Positions 1 to 9,395 of a stretch of DNA of 64,000 bases are shown here, one piece after another (within the stretch, counting starts at the first letter, position 1; each line of letters begins with the position of its first letter). Source of the stretch: Xanthocytophaga agilis (lineage in GTDB: Bacteria; Bacteroidota; Bacteroidia; Cytophagales; 172606-1). A model generated the notes under the pieces. The model was given only the letters and a program-made list of their open reading frames with translations. It was not told the DNA's origin and searched no databases. A program made the position numbers and the translations under genes. The stretch lies in the NCBI RefSeq assembly GCF_030068605.1, contig NZ_JASJOU010000009.1:248001-312000 (forward strand). The letters are read 5' to 3'.

Positions 1-1403
1 TCAGCCATTTCTCAACCAAGATAGGCATATTCACCGGATCACATATCGGCAACCAAACGGATCTGGAAAATGCCATCAATGCAGACCGTCCACTGGTATC
101 ATCCAAATTTTCCTATAGTATAGGCAGGCCTTATCAGGACATCTCTCACAATCTGGCTAAAGCCAATGCATTCTACATCAGTCCGGCCTTGGGTAAATTC
201 AGTTTATTATTCGGGTATCAGTATAATTTCCGGCAGGAATACGATGCACCTTCTGTACGAAGTACCAATATCCGATTCCGTTTGTACACTTACACCTATG
301 AGTTGCTGTGGGAACACAAATCTTTACTACCCAATACAACTGGAACAATAGGAGTATCTACTGTCTATCAGGGTAATAATGTAGGTGGGAATGTGTACTT
401 AATCCCTAACTTTAACAATCAGGGTATAGGTGGATTTATCATCGAAAAATGGGCTAAAAACCAGTGGCAGGCAGAAGCAGGCCTCCGCTACGATTATAGG
501 CATCTTGATGTGTATCGCAGAAAGCAAGGGAGTCAAAGTGTAATCTCTCCTGGTTATACATATACAAGTTTTTCAGGTACATTAGGTACGACCTATCAAC
601 CCCATCAAAATCTTAGTATTAATCTGAACTTTTCTTCTGCCTGGAGGCCACCTACTGCTGCAGAACTATATAGTGCAGGTGTACATCATGGAGCAGCTGC
701 CTATGAAAAAGGAGACTCAGCGCTTTCTATTGAGCAGTCGTATCATACTACAGTTAGTCTTAACTGGAAACCTACAGATAAACTCAGTGTAGATATTGGT
801 GTATATTCCAATTATATGCCAGGCTATATTTATCTCAAACCGGATTCTGTACCGATTGTAACCATCCGTGGAGCATTTCCAGCTTATACCTATACCCAGA
901 CCAATGCACTCTTTAAAGGCCTGGATGCTACTCTGAAATATCAGTTTCTGCCTTACCTGTCCTGGCAAGGCAAACTCGCCATGGTACGGGCATTGAACAG
1001 AACCACGGATGAGTATTTGCCTTGGATACCAACAGATCGGATCGAAAACACCCTCCGCTTTGAGAAAAAAAAATGGAAGAAACTTACCAATGTATATGTA
1101 GCTATTAGTGTTCTGAATGTGTCTAAACAAAGGCGAATTCCTCCTACTTATACAACCACTACTACTGAAGGTGGAGCTACCCGTACTATTTATGTAGGAG
1201 ACTTTGCGCCTCCTCCAGTAGGTTATATGCTACTGAGTACAGATATGGGCTTTGCATGGCCTATTGGGAAATATATAGCTGATATTGGAGTATCAGGTCA
1301 GAATTTGGCCAACGTCCGATACCGGGACTATTTAAACCGTTTTCGCTACTTCTCAGATGAGATTGGTCGAAATATAATCATACGGTTAAAATTCAGTTTC
1401 TAA
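1..1403 (+). CDS. TonB-dependent outer-membrane receptor, C-terminal part (5' end outside window)
   Basis: The frame is open from base 3, with no stop before 1403, so about 466 residues of a longer protein are visible. The visible part shows the alternating aromatic/polar pattern of transmembrane beta-strands and ends in Ile-Ile-Ile-Arg-Leu-Lys-Phe-Ser-Phe. A terminal aromatic strand of this kind is typical of proteins inserted by the Bam machinery. Motifs such as SSAWRPPTAAELYSAGVHHG match the barrel region of TonB-dependent receptors, which import metal chelates, cobalamin or glycans using the proton-motive force. The plug domain and TonB box lie upstream of the window, so the substrate cannot be read here. 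The lipoprotein gene downstream, with its candidate metalloregulator operator, suggests a metal substrate; that is inference. Confidence 0.85.
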   Translation, partial: SHFSTKIGIFTGSHIGNQTDLENAINADRPLVSSKFSYSIGRPYQDISHNLAKANAFYISPALGKFSLLFGYQYNFRQEYDAPSVRSTNIRFRLYTYTYELLWEHKSLLPNTTGTIGVSTVYQGNNVGGNVYLIPNFNNQGIGGFIIEKWAKNQWQAEAGLRYDYRHLDVYRRKQGSQSVISPGYTYTSFSGTLGTTYQPHQNLSINLNFSSAWRPPTAAELYSAGVHHGAAAYEKGDSALSIEQSYHTTVSLNWKPTDKLSVDIGVYSNYMPGYIYLKPDSVPIVTIRGAFPAYTYTQTNALFKGLDATLKYQFLPYLSWQGKLAMVRALNRTTDEYLPWIPTDRIENTLRFEKKKWKKLTNVYVAISVLNVSKQRRIPPTYTTTTTEGGATRTIYVGDFAPPPVGYMLLSTDMGFAWPIGKYIADIGVSGQNLANVRYRDYLNRFRYFSDEIGRNIIIRLKFSF

Positions 1404-1462
1404 TCACAGCCTTTGCTCAGAGAAATTTGGAGTAGTGAGACAATTATTCTTTAGAATTTTAT

Positions 1463-1515
1463 TGCAACAATGTAGCACAAACAAAAACTTTCCTTACATT
1501 TGCAACACAATTGCA
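1463..1515 (+). promoter_or_regulatory. Promoter with two candidate metalloregulator operators
   Basis: Two similar imperfect palindromes lie ahead of the lipoprotein gene. One is TGCAAC-AAT-GTAGCA at 1463-1477. The other is TGCAAC-ACA-ATTGCA at 1501-1515; widened by one base on each side it has perfect TTGCAA arms at 1500-1516. Their centres are 38 bp apart. The second overlaps a Bacteroidota -7 element, TACATTTG at 1495-1502, 39 bases before the chosen ATG. No good -33 TTTG is seen at the expected distance. The arrangement fits repression by a dimeric Fur/Zur-type regulator, but the regulator identity is inferred. Confidence 0.5.
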
Positions 1516-1541
1516 ATAGTTCCACATTAATCCAGATTGCT

Positions 1542-2105
1542 ATGACAAACCACACATTCAAAACCATGCTACTATGGACGGGTATCGCTTCATTGGCTGT
1601 GTTCAGCAGTTGTTCCAAAGAAGATGATCCAGAACCTTTAGAACAGGAGTTAATTACAACAGTTACGTTATCACTAACTAAGTCAGGTAGTTCGACTCCT
1701 GTAAGTATTTCCTTTAAAGATCCGGAAGGTGATGGAAGTGGTACTATTACGCCGGATACCCTGGTGCTTGAAGCTAACGCAAGCTATACAGGAGCTTTAA
1801 CGATCCTAAATGAAACGCTTTCTTCTACAGCAGAAGGATATAATGTAACAGCCGAGATCGAAGAGGAAGCAATTGCTCACCAGTTTTATTATCAGGCAAC
1901 AGGAGCACAGTTGACTGTAACAACTACAGACGTAGACAGTAATAACTTGCCATTAGGTCTAAAATCTACCATTGCAACTACTACAGCATCTAAAGGCACA
2001 TTAAAAATTACCTTAAAACATAAACCAGGGGAAAAAGCAGCAGGTGATACTATTACGAAAGGAGAAACAGATGTAGAAGTAGTCTTCCCGGTGAAGATTC
2101 AGTAA
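1542..2105 (+). CDS. Small lipoprotein associated with a TonB receptor
   Basis: 187 residues from the ATG at 1542. The open frame extends back to 1500, but the internal start gives a clean lipoprotein signal: hydrophobic stretch, then FSSCSKEDD with Cys at about residue 24 and acidic residues after it. The mature part is rich in Thr, Ser and Glu and looks all-beta. It contains EGDGSGTITPDTLVLEANA and ends with GETDVEVVFPVKIQ. This resembles a Bacteroidota lipoprotein family often named 'type 1 periplasmic binding fold superfamily protein' and commonly found next to TonB receptors; I recall this by pattern and have not searched for it. It follows the receptor on the same strand but has its own promoter-like region. 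A role in metal or chelate uptake at the cell surface is inferred. Confidence 0.7.
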   Translation: MTNHTFKTMLLWTGIASLAVFSSCSKEDDPEPLEQELITTVTLSLTKSGSSTPVSISFKDPEGDGSGTITPDTLVLEANASYTGALTILNETLSSTAEGYNVTAEIEEEAIAHQFYYQATGAQLTVTTTDVDSNNLPLGLKSTIATTTASKGTLKITLKHKPGEKAAGDTITKGETDVEVVFPVKIQ

Positions 2106-2142
2106 TCAAAATTGCTATCACTTTTACTTAGACACCTTTACT

Positions 2143-2177
2143 ATACTCCTCACAAAGAGAACCTTTGTGAGGAGTAT
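2143..2177. terminator. Bidirectional terminator between the lipoprotein gene and hutG
   Basis: A perfect 15-bp stem (2143-2157 with 2163-2177) has a 5-nt loop. T-rich sequence follows on the plus strand. It lies between two convergent genes and touches the hutG stop codon, so it probably serves both. Confidence 0.8.
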
Positions 2178-3187
2178 TATTTTTCCAGATAACCTTTCAC
2201 GAAATCTGATACCAGATAGCTGATTAATTTTCCAGTGGTAAGATCTTTCCTGCCATCTGCCAACTGAGTAGCTCCTTCGCAAATATGCAGATAGGCCACC
2301 ATACACTGTAAGGCTGTTGTATATAGATACCACCGGGCGAGTGTAGCCGAAATACCAGAAGGAGTCATGGCACTTGACAATACATCTTCAATACAATCCA
2401 GATCCAATTCTATCCCTGTCAGAGTACCGTTGGTAAATTCTATAGCCGAGTATACAGCATCCTTGAAAGATAACTTTTCCCGCAGAAATATATCTTCCCA
2501 GAAGCAAAACCATATAGCTGCATTTTGCTTTATTTCTGCGATAATAGTTTGGGGATTGTAATTTTCATGCAAGCCTACAATAGCATATTTCTTTAAGAAC
2601 TTCTCTTCATAAGCATACCGGAAACCGTTGCCACTATGACGGCCTTCTTTTCGCCGGAAATCAGCATGAGCATCCAGATTAATACAATTTAGAGAATAAT
2701 TAGAGAATGTATGTAGGTGTTGAAGTCCCAAAGAAACACCTTTTATAATAGGATAAGCATTGGCATGGCTTCCTCCTATAACAATTGGGATCTTGTTCTG
2801 TTTCACAATATCCATAACCAGAGCCTCAACCTCGCTATCGATGTATTCTACTTGCTTACGATATATATATGGTTCTGAAGAATGTAGGGGCTCTGTAAAA
2901 TCAAAATACCCAAGTAACTGAACTTCGTTTCCGGTAAATAAATCTGTACTTTGAATATTGAGAAAGGCAGACAGGAAACTATCCCATACAGTATTGGCAC
3001 CTCCAACTCCCAGATTAGCTTTTACACCAATATCTTCTTTGATACCTAGTAGCACAAACTGGCAATTGTTGGCAATGCCAGCTTTTGAAATTACGATTTG
3101 TTCACCCAGTTTCGTTTCCCCTTCCCGATATCTGATATAAGGCTTGCTATCGACAGCCTCATACGAATAAAAATGTTTCATACCCAT
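2177..3187 (-). CDS. hutG: Formimidoylglutamase (arginase-family ureohydrolase), HutG
   Basis: 336 residues. The binuclear manganese motifs of the arginase/agmatinase/formimidoylglutamase family are present in order: GGSHANAYP (138-146), LDAHADFR (171-178) and ELDLD (260-264). It would hydrolyse N-formimidoyl-L-glutamate to glutamate plus formamide, the last step of the four-enzyme histidine pathway. It is the last gene of the hut operon and overlaps hutI. Two starts are possible: the ATG at 3187, or the ATG at 3181, which forms an ATGA overlap with the hutI stop and suggests translational coupling. An AAGG lies 3 nt before the first and 9 nt before the second. The family alone does not separate arginase from formimidoylglutamase, but position in the operon does. 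Confidence 0.88.
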   Translation of the reverse strand: MGMKHFYSYEAVDSKPYIRYREGETKLGEQIVISKAGIANNCQFVLLGIKEDIGVKANLGVGGANTVWDSFLSAFLNIQSTDLFTGNEVQLLGYFDFTEPLHSSEPYIYRKQVEYIDSEVEALVMDIVKQNKIPIVIGGSHANAYPIIKGVSLGLQHLHTFSNYSLNCINLDAHADFRRKEGRHSGNGFRYAYEEKFLKKYAIVGLHENYNPQTIIAEIKQNAAIWFCFWEDIFLREKLSFKDAVYSAIEFTNGTLTGIELDLDCIEDVLSSAMTPSGISATLARWYLYTTALQCMVAYLHICEGATQLADGRKDLTTGKLISYLVSDFVKGYLEK

Positions 3188-4410
3188 TTGCCTTGTAACA
3201 GTACTTTATCAATCAGAGTAGAGCCAAACGAATAAGGCAGATAAGCAAGAGAAGGTATAGGCTTTGTCAAGATCAGATTGGCTTTTTTACCCCGGCTAAT
3301 ACTTCCTGTACTGTTATGCAATTCCATGGCAAAAGCTCCATTAATAGTTGCAGCATTGATAGCTTCTTCAGGTGTCATTTTAAGTTGTATACAGCTTAGT
3401 GCTATCAGCAAGGGCATATTTCCACTGGGCGATGATCCCGGATTATAATCTGTAGCAATTGCCAATGGCAAATTTGCATCCAGCATCTGGCGAGCAGGCG
3501 GGTAGCTCATCCTCAAAAAGAAAGCAGCTGAAGGCAATAGTGTCGCAATGGTATTACTCTCTTTTAAACAATCAATTTCTGCTTCCCCTATACTTTCCAG
3601 ATGGTCTACCGAAATAGCCTTGTATTTTACTCCTGTTTGTACTCCACCTGATACGTGTAACTGATTTGCATGTAACTTAGGCTTCAGTCCAAAACGTATT
3701 CCGGCTTCCAGTATCTGTTCGGTTTCCTGAACGCTAAAAAATCCCTGTTCACAAAAAACATCTATATAATCAGCCAGTTGCTCCTCTGCAATAACAGGCA
3801 ACATCTCTTCTATAATCTGCTGGATATATGCCTGATGATTGTCTTTAAATACAGATGGATAGGTATGTGCTCCAAGAAATGTGGATTTGATTAATACATC
3901 TGACTCTTTCTGCAACTTTCGGATTACACGTAGCATTTTCAGTTCACCTTCTACTGTAAGCCCGTAACCACTTTTGATTTCAATAGCACCTGTACCTAGT
4001 TTTTTCACTTCTTCCAGACGTTGCCAAGCAAGGTGAAAGAGTTCTTCTTCTGGCGTGTTATTCAGCAATCGGGCTGAGTTTAAAATCCCTCCCCCATTTT
4101 TAGCAATGGTCTCATAACTCATTCCTTTGATCTTATCAACAAACTCAGTTTCTCTGCTTCCGGCATACACCAGATGGGAATGTGAATCGCACCAGGCAGG
4201 TAATACATACTGTCCGGCAACATCTATCTGCTCTTCATTATCCCACCCTTTCTCTGACAGATCTTTCATCTCTCCATACTCAACAATCTGGTCATCAATA
4301 ATTCGTAAAAATGCATTGTCAAGATAAGGTAATTCGGCCATTGCCTTACCTTTCAGCAGGGAGGTTTCTTCTCGTATGCCGACGAGTTGTTTAATATTAA
4401 TAATAAGCAT
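3178..4410 (-). CDS. hutI: Imidazolonepropionase, HutI
   Basis: 410 residues, the usual family length. This amidohydrolase-fold enzyme hydrolyses 4-imidazolone-5-propanoate to N-formimidoyl-L-glutamate. Visible signatures are the metal-binding HSH at 77-79 (context CDSHSHLVYAGSRETEF), KLHANQLHVSGG, SVDHLES, and ATDYNPGSSPSGNMP near the C-terminal end of the barrel. All match HutI rather than dihydroorotase or cytosine deaminase. The ATG at 4410 lies 35 bases after the hutU stop, and the 3' end overlaps hutG, so it sits in the middle of a compact operon. No anomaly is seen. Confidence 0.95.
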   Translation of the reverse strand: MLIINIKQLVGIREETSLLKGKAMAELPYLDNAFLRIIDDQIVEYGEMKDLSEKGWDNEEQIDVAGQYVLPAWCDSHSHLVYAGSRETEFVDKIKGMSYETIAKNGGGILNSARLLNNTPEEELFHLAWQRLEEVKKLGTGAIEIKSGYGLTVEGELKMLRVIRKLQKESDVLIKSTFLGAHTYPSVFKDNHQAYIQQIIEEMLPVIAEEQLADYIDVFCEQGFFSVQETEQILEAGIRFGLKPKLHANQLHVSGGVQTGVKYKAISVDHLESIGEAEIDCLKESNTIATLLPSAAFFLRMSYPPARQMLDANLPLAIATDYNPGSSPSGNMPLLIALSCIQLKMTPEEAINAATINGAFAMELHNSTGSISRGKKANLILTKPIPSLAYLPYSFGSTLIDKVLLQGKWV

Positions 4411-4445
4411 GGAAACGTAAATAACAGGGGTGAGGACAAGATACG

Positions 4446-6122
4446 TTATTTCAACCTTTCTTTTAGGTCTAGCCGATGCGTTCTAGAGGTATCTTTTGCA
4501 ATATCATAGCCAGCATCTGCATGACGGATCACACCCAAACCCGGATCATTATGTAGTACTCTTTTTAAACGAATAGCAGCATCCTCTGTACCGTCTGCTA
4601 CTATCACCATTCCAGCATGAATGGAATATCCCACTCCCACACCACCTCCATGATGCAGTGATACCCAACTTGCTCCTCCAGCAGTATTAATCAACGCATT
4701 CAGTACAGGCCAATCTGCCACTGCATCCGAACCATCCAGCATAGCTTCTGTCTCCCTGTTAGGAGATGCAACAGAGCCTGTATCCAGATGATCACGACCA
4801 ATCACTAATGGTGCTTTTACTTTACCGGTTCGTACCAGCTCGTTAAAGGCAAGTCCTGCCTTTTCCCGCTCTCCTTGTCCTAACCAACAAATGCGGGCAG
4901 GTAATCCCTGAAAGGCAATTTTTTTCTGAGCCAGTGTAATCCATCTTCGAAGAGATTCATTTTCAGGAAACAACGACAGTATCAATTCGTCTGTTACCCG
5001 AATATCGTCCGGATCACCAGATAATGCAGCCCATCGGAAAGGTCCTTTCCCTTCACAGAACAATGGACGAATATAGGCAGGCACAAATCCTGGAAAATCA
5101 AACGCATTGGTCAATCCCTTTTCAAATGCTCTTCCTCTGATATTATTTCCATAGTCAAAGGTTATGCTTCCACGTTGTTGTAACTCCAGCATTATCTGTA
5201 CATGTTTTACGATAGACTCATATGCGAGCACAAGGTATTTCTCCGGGTTATCCTGACGTACTATATTCGCTTGCTCAACAGAAAGATGCTGTGGGAAGTA
5301 CCCAATCAATGGATCATGTGCAGAGGTTTGGTCGGTAAGTATATCTGGTGTGATATTCCGGTCTATAAGCCGCTGAAGTAAGTCTACAATATTGCAGTGA
5401 ACTCCAATAGACAAAGTATCTCCTTGTTTCTTTGCCAGTAATGCCTTGTCAATGGCTTCATCTATATCTGTGTAGAATACATCGAGGTATTTTGTCTCCA
5501 GTCGTTTCAGAATACGCCATTCCTCTACTTCTGCTATCAGACACACACCTTCATTCATAGTAACAGCCAATGGTTGTGCTCCTCCCATTCCTCCCAGGCC
5601 TGCTGTCACAGATAACGTATTTTTTAACGTTCCATTAAAATGTTTTCTGGCAATAGCAGCAAACGTTTCATAGGTTCCCTGTACGATTCCCTGCGAGCCA
5701 ATATATATCCAGGAACCAGCTGTCATTTGTCCATACATCATCAGCCCTTTTTGCTCCAATTCATTAAAATGCTGCCAATTAGCCCAATTGGGTACCAATT
5801 GCGAATTAGAAATTAATACGCGAGGCGCATCTTTGTGTGTTGGCAGAATTCCTACAGGCTTTCCGGATTGGATCAGTAATGTTTCGTCTTCATTAAGATC
5901 TTTCAATGCCTTAATAATCAGATCCAGTGCTTCAAAATTTCGGGCGGCCTTCCCTCTTCCTCCGTATACAATCAGTTCTTCAGGCCTTTCTGCTACTTCC
6001 GGATTGATATTGTTCAGCAACATGCGTAAAGCGGCTTCTTGTATCCAGCCTTTACAGTGCAATTGAGATCCTGTTGGTGTCTTATAACGTACAGGGTCAT
6101 AATTTTTAACCATTGTAGCCAT
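4446..6122 (-). CDS. hutU: Urocanate hydratase, HutU
   Basis: 558 residues, normal for urocanase. The enzyme uses tightly bound NAD+ to hydrate urocanate to 4-imidazolone-5-propanoate. Visible family signatures are [42 protein letters not shown], the glycine-rich [12 protein letters not shown] for NAD+ binding, [14 protein letters not shown], and the C-terminal [16 protein letters not shown] Cys in the [11 protein letters not shown] segment corresponds to the conserved active-site region. The ATG at 6122 is the natural start. It lies 28 bases after hutH and 35 bases before hutI in the same operon. Confidence 0.97.
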   Translation of the reverse strand: MATMVKNYDPVRYKTPTGSQLHCKGWIQEAALRMLLNNINPEVAERPEELIVYGGRGKAARNFEALDLIIKALKDLNEDETLLIQSGKPVGILPTHKDAPRVLISNSQLVPNWANWQHFNELEQKGLMMYGQMTAGSWIYIGSQGIVQGTYETFAAIARKHFNGTLKNTLSVTAGLGGMGGAQPLAVTMNEGVCLIAEVEEWRILKRLETKYLDVFYTDIDEAIDKALLAKKQGDTLSIGVHCNIVDLLQRLIDRNITPDILTDQTSAHDPLIGYFPQHLSVEQANIVRQDNPEKYLVLAYESIVKHVQIMLELQQRGSITFDYGNNIRGRAFEKGLTNAFDFPGFVPAYIRPLFCEGKGPFRWAALSGDPDDIRVTDELILSLFPENESLRRWITLAQKKIAFQGLPARICWLGQGEREKAGLAFNELVRTGKVKAPLVIGRDHLDTGSVASPNRETEAMLDGSDAVADWPVLNALINTAGGASWVSLHHGGGVGVGYSIHAGMVIVADGTEDAAIRLKRVLHNDPGLGVIRHADAGYDIAKDTSRTHRLDLKERLK

Positions 6123-6150
6123 ATAGGTATTCTGAAAAAAGTGGAGAATA

Positions 6151-7671
6151 TTAGTCTATAGCAGATAAAGGATAAGCTCTTAAAAACTCAATGGCCCGAT
6201 GCATATCTGTTGATAATACACGATCTGTCTCATTAAAAGGCACTAGTTGCCGAAACTTCCCAACGATATCTTCCAGTACTGCGGATGTCTGTAAGGGTCT
6301 TCGGAATTCTAATGCCTGAGTAGCAGTCAAAAGTTCGATAGCCAGCACTTTTTCAAGGTTATTGATAACCCGAAGACATTTCGTCGCACCATTGGCTCCC
6401 ATACTTACATGATCTTCCTGACCATTGGATGAAGTAATAGAATCCACAGAAGAGGGAGTACAAAGCTGTTTATTTTCGCTGACAATGCCTGCTGCTGTAT
6501 ATTGAGGAATCATCAATCCGGAATGCAAACCTGGATTTTTCACCAGAAACAACGGCAAACCTCGCTGACCAGATAGTAGCTGATAGGTACGCCGTTCGGA
6601 GATATTTCCCAGTTCAGCCATAGCCATACAGAGATAATCAAACCCTAATGCCAGTGGCTGCCCATGAAAGTTTCCTCCAGAAAGAATCAGATCATCATCC
6701 GGAAAGATATTGGGATTGTCGGTAACAGAGTTTATTTCCTGTAAAATAATATCATTTACATGAGCAAAAGCATCTTTGGAAGCACCATGCACCTGTGGGA
6801 TACAGCGGAAGGAATAAGGGTCTTGAACCTGTTTCTTGGGAAGGTTACAAATAGGGCTATGCTTTAACAGATTACGTAAGCGGGTAGCAGTCTGTATCTG
6901 GCCTTTGTGCGGTCTGACGGAATGGATTCTTTCATGAAATGGTTCAGCAGAGCCATCAAAAGCATCCACGGAAATAGCCGATATCACATCAGCCCATTTG
7001 ATCAGTCGGGCAGCCTGCATCAAACAATGTAATCCATAAGCTGACATAAACTGAGTCCCATTGATCAGAGCAATTCCTTCCTTGGAAGATAACTCTATCG
7101 GAGTCCAGCCAAACTTAGTCAACACGTCCTGTGAGGAGTATTTCTTTCGCTGAAAATAGACTTCACCTAGTCCAATCAATGGTAAACTCAGATGTGACAA
7201 GGGCGACAAGTCACCAGAAGCGCCCAATGATCCCTGAGTATATACTACAGGCAAAATGTCATAATTGTAAAAGTCTATGAGGCGTTGTACCGTCTGCAAC
7301 TGTACTCCTGAATGTCCATAAGCCAGAGACTGTATTTTCAGAAAGAGCATCAACTTTACAATGGAAGCAGGCACTTCTTCACCTAGTCCACAGGCATGTG
7401 ATTGGAGCAGATTGTATTGCAGATGGGCTATTTGTTCTTTGTCAATCTGTACATTCTGGAGATAACCAAAACCAGTATTGATACCATAAAAAAGGGTATC
7501 AGAATGCAAAAGCTTATCATCCAGATAAGCTCTGCAATGTGTTATTTTTTCAATAGAGTCATCTGAAAGTATCAACTTAGCTTGCTGATCTATCATTTTT
7601 TCTATCAAGTCTCTGGTCAGTAACTCAGGATTGATATAATGTAACTTATCTTGAACGGATAATAAAGCCAT
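6151..7671 (-). CDS. hutH: Histidine ammonia-lyase, HutH
   Basis: 506 residues from the ATG at 7671; the longer open frame begins with a TTG three codons earlier and is less likely. The enzyme deaminates L-histidine to urocanate using the self-made MIO electrophile formed from Ala-Ser-Gly. That triad is visible at about residues 151-153 in [14 protein letters not shown]. Other conserved stretches are [10 protein letters not shown] (loop Tyr), [26 protein letters not shown], and [16 protein letters not shown] near the C-terminus. It is the first gene of the operon, transcribed away from the LysR gene, and commits histidine to the glutamate pathway. Confidence 0.97.
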   Translation of the reverse strand: MALLSVQDKLHYINPELLTRDLIEKMIDQQAKLILSDDSIEKITHCRAYLDDKLLHSDTLFYGINTGFGYLQNVQIDKEQIAHLQYNLLQSHACGLGEEVPASIVKLMLFLKIQSLAYGHSGVQLQTVQRLIDFYNYDILPVVYTQGSLGASGDLSPLSHLSLPLIGLGEVYFQRKKYSSQDVLTKFGWTPIELSSKEGIALINGTQFMSAYGLHCLMQAARLIKWADVISAISVDAFDGSAEPFHERIHSVRPHKGQIQTATRLRNLLKHSPICNLPKKQVQDPYSFRCIPQVHGASKDAFAHVNDIILQEINSVTDNPNIFPDDDLILSGGNFHGQPLALGFDYLCMAMAELGNISERRTYQLLSGQRGLPLFLVKNPGLHSGLMIPQYTAAGIVSENKQLCTPSSVDSITSSNGQEDHVSMGANGATKCLRVINNLEKVLAIELLTATQALEFRRPLQTSAVLEDIVGKFRQLVPFNETDRVLSTDMHRAIEFLRAYPLSAID

Positions 7672-7822
7672 TGTAAACAACTTTAAAATGATTCTTATAT
7701 GTATTTACTGTTGGATATCAATTATTCGTAGACCTCAGTGGTGAGCTAAAACAAAATACGCTTTTTTGAGTAATAATAAAAAATAGTATTTTCTTGCATT
7801 AGTAATCACTTTTATTGATCAA
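7672..7822. promoter_or_regulatory. Divergent hut/LysR intergenic control region
   Basis: A 151-bp AT-rich spacer separates the divergent hutH operon and the LysR gene. LysR proteins normally bind such spacers at T-N11-A sites and control the divergent target. Several A/T tracts could fit, but I could not choose one operator with confidence. Both promoters must lie here. Confidence 0.5.
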
Positions 7823-8707
7823 ATGGAGATACGTCAGCTAAAATATTTCCTTACTCTTGCTGAAGAATTGCACTTCAAAAAGGCATCTGAGAAATTATTC
7901 ATTGTACAGCCAGCTCTTACCAAACAGATTCAGGATCTGGAGAAAGAACTAGGTGTACAGTTGTTTGAGCGAAACAAACGCAAAGTAAAGCTGACTATAG
8001 CAGGCGATTTTTTCAGGAATGAGATAATTCAAGCATTGGAAAAACTCGAAGAAGCCAAAAATAAGGTTAGACTTGTAGAAGAAGGTCAGAAAGGAGAAAT
8101 ACGCATTGGGTATGTAGGATCGTGCATTCACACATTTCTACCAGATCTGTTAACTGTACTCAATGAAAGGCATCCGGAAATCCAGACATATCTTTCTGAG
8201 ATGACTTCTGCTTCTCAGTTACAGGCAATACAAAAGGGTGAACTGGATGTAGCTTTTCTAAGAAATCCACCAGCCAACAAACGATTTGGTGAAAAGTTAA
8301 TCTTTCAGGAAACCTTTGCGCTGGTCTTACCGGAGGAACATCACTTAAATCAAAATAACTTCGAAGGAATGCACCAGGTGGCTCATGAGAAGTTTATTTT
8401 ACCAACCCGTGCAGATGGTGAACAATACTATCAGTTACAGTGGAGTATCTGCGAAGACGCAGGATTTCTCCCCCAGATAGCCCATGAAACTGTACATGGT
8501 CATACGGTATTAAAACTGATTGACCATCACTTAGGAATTTCATTACTTCCTACATCCTTTAAAGATATCACCAGTGCAGCTGTTAAGTTTATTGAGTTAG
8601 CCAATATACCTCAACGGGCAGAAATCACAGCTCTTTGGGATAGGCACAACCCTAATCCAAGTTTACATTTCTTTCTCGAACTACTGGATGAAATATTCTT
8701 TATCTAG
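7823..8707 (+). CDS. LysR-family regulator, probable hut operon regulator
   Basis: 294 residues, standard LysR length. The N-terminal winged helix-turn-helix is typical: MEIRQLKYFLTLAEELHFKKA, then QPALTKQIQDLEKELGVQLFERNKR. Residues about 90-290 form the periplasmic-binding-like effector domain (IRIGYVGSC, ELDVAFLRNPP, ALVLPEEHHL, GISLLPTSF). It resembles the BenM/CatM-type branch, which responds to small organic acids. It is transcribed divergently from hutH, and nothing else nearby is a likely target, so control of histidine catabolism (effector possibly urocanate) is inferred. Known hut regulators are more often HutC (GntR type) or HutP, so LysR control would be less usual. Confidence 0.85.
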   Translation: MEIRQLKYFLTLAEELHFKKASEKLFIVQPALTKQIQDLEKELGVQLFERNKRKVKLTIAGDFFRNEIIQALEKLEEAKNKVRLVEEGQKGEIRIGYVGSCIHTFLPDLLTVLNERHPEIQTYLSEMTSASQLQAIQKGELDVAFLRNPPANKRFGEKLIFQETFALVLPEEHHLNQNNFEGMHQVAHEKFILPTRADGEQYYQLQWSICEDAGFLPQIAHETVHGHTVLKLIDHHLGISLLPTSFKDITSAAVKFIELANIPQRAEITALWDRHNPNPSLHFFLELLDEIFFI

Positions 8708-8816
8708 CCGTTATTATTTCCTGGACCAACCTTGCTTAATACTAGTGTAAATCATGATTGTTATCATATAGATTCATCAGGTAGAGAACTAATTTTATTT
8801 TCTAAAGATTCTCACC

Positions 8817-9365
8817 ATGTTTCATCTGCCTTTTACGCTATTCTGGACAATACATATATCTATTGCGACTCCTACTGCTAGTCTGATACCATTTGACAAA
8901 CAAATGAACAAACTAAGTAAAATACATGCAGGAGTTCTCTTAACCTGGGCCATTTTAAATATCACCTCAGGAATTTTATGTAGTATTTTTGCACAGGAGG
9001 AAATGTACTTTTTCTCACTTATGAACCTGGTATGGGGAGTAATTAATTCGGGTGTAGCAGCTTTTGTTTACTGGCACACCCGGAAAAGTGCAGCTAGACA
9101 AAAAACCATTGTCAAAAGAATGCAGCTACAACAACATGTAAAGAAAATGTTGTTACTAAATAGTCTTCTTGATGTAATGTATGTCCTTATTGGTATTTTG
9201 TTATATAAACAACAGTCAGCCATAGAACTTTACCAGAACTTATGGGAAGGCTTTGGGATAGCTGTTTGTATGCAGGGTATTTTTCTATTACTACAGGACA
9301 GTCTGTTTTATAATTTGCATGTAAGCAATGGAAAGAAACTAGTGTTTACATCCATTGTAGCATAA
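8817..9365 (+). CDS. Small membrane protein, DUF6992-like
   Basis: Up to 182 residues with about four transmembrane helices: HAGVLLTWAILNITSGIL, the FFSLMNLVWGVINSGVAAFVYW region, LLLNSLLDVMYVLIGILLY and FGIAVCMQGIFLLLQDSLFY. The layout resembles small Bacteroidota membrane proteins of the DUF6992 type; function unknown. The first 29 residues could be a signal-anchor segment, or translation could begin at the ATG at 8904 (MNKLSKIHAG), giving 153 residues. It stands alone between the LysR gene and the convergent treZ, and nothing in context suggests a role. Confidence 0.55.
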   Translation: MFHLPFTLFWTIHISIATPTASLIPFDKQMNKLSKIHAGVLLTWAILNITSGILCSIFAQEEMYFFSLMNLVWGVINSGVAAFVYWHTRKSAARQKTIVKRMQLQQHVKKMLLLNSLLDVMYVLIGILLYKQQSAIELYQNLWEGFGIAVCMQGIFLLLQDSLFYNLHVSNGKKLVFTSIVA

Positions 9366-9395
9366 ATCTAAAAGTCCTTCTGATTCTATCTATGA

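Noticed and set aside
717-1130. 137-residue minus-strand frame inside the TonB receptor
   Set aside because: Shadow of the receptor gene in the opposite strand; unlikely composition and no signals of its own.
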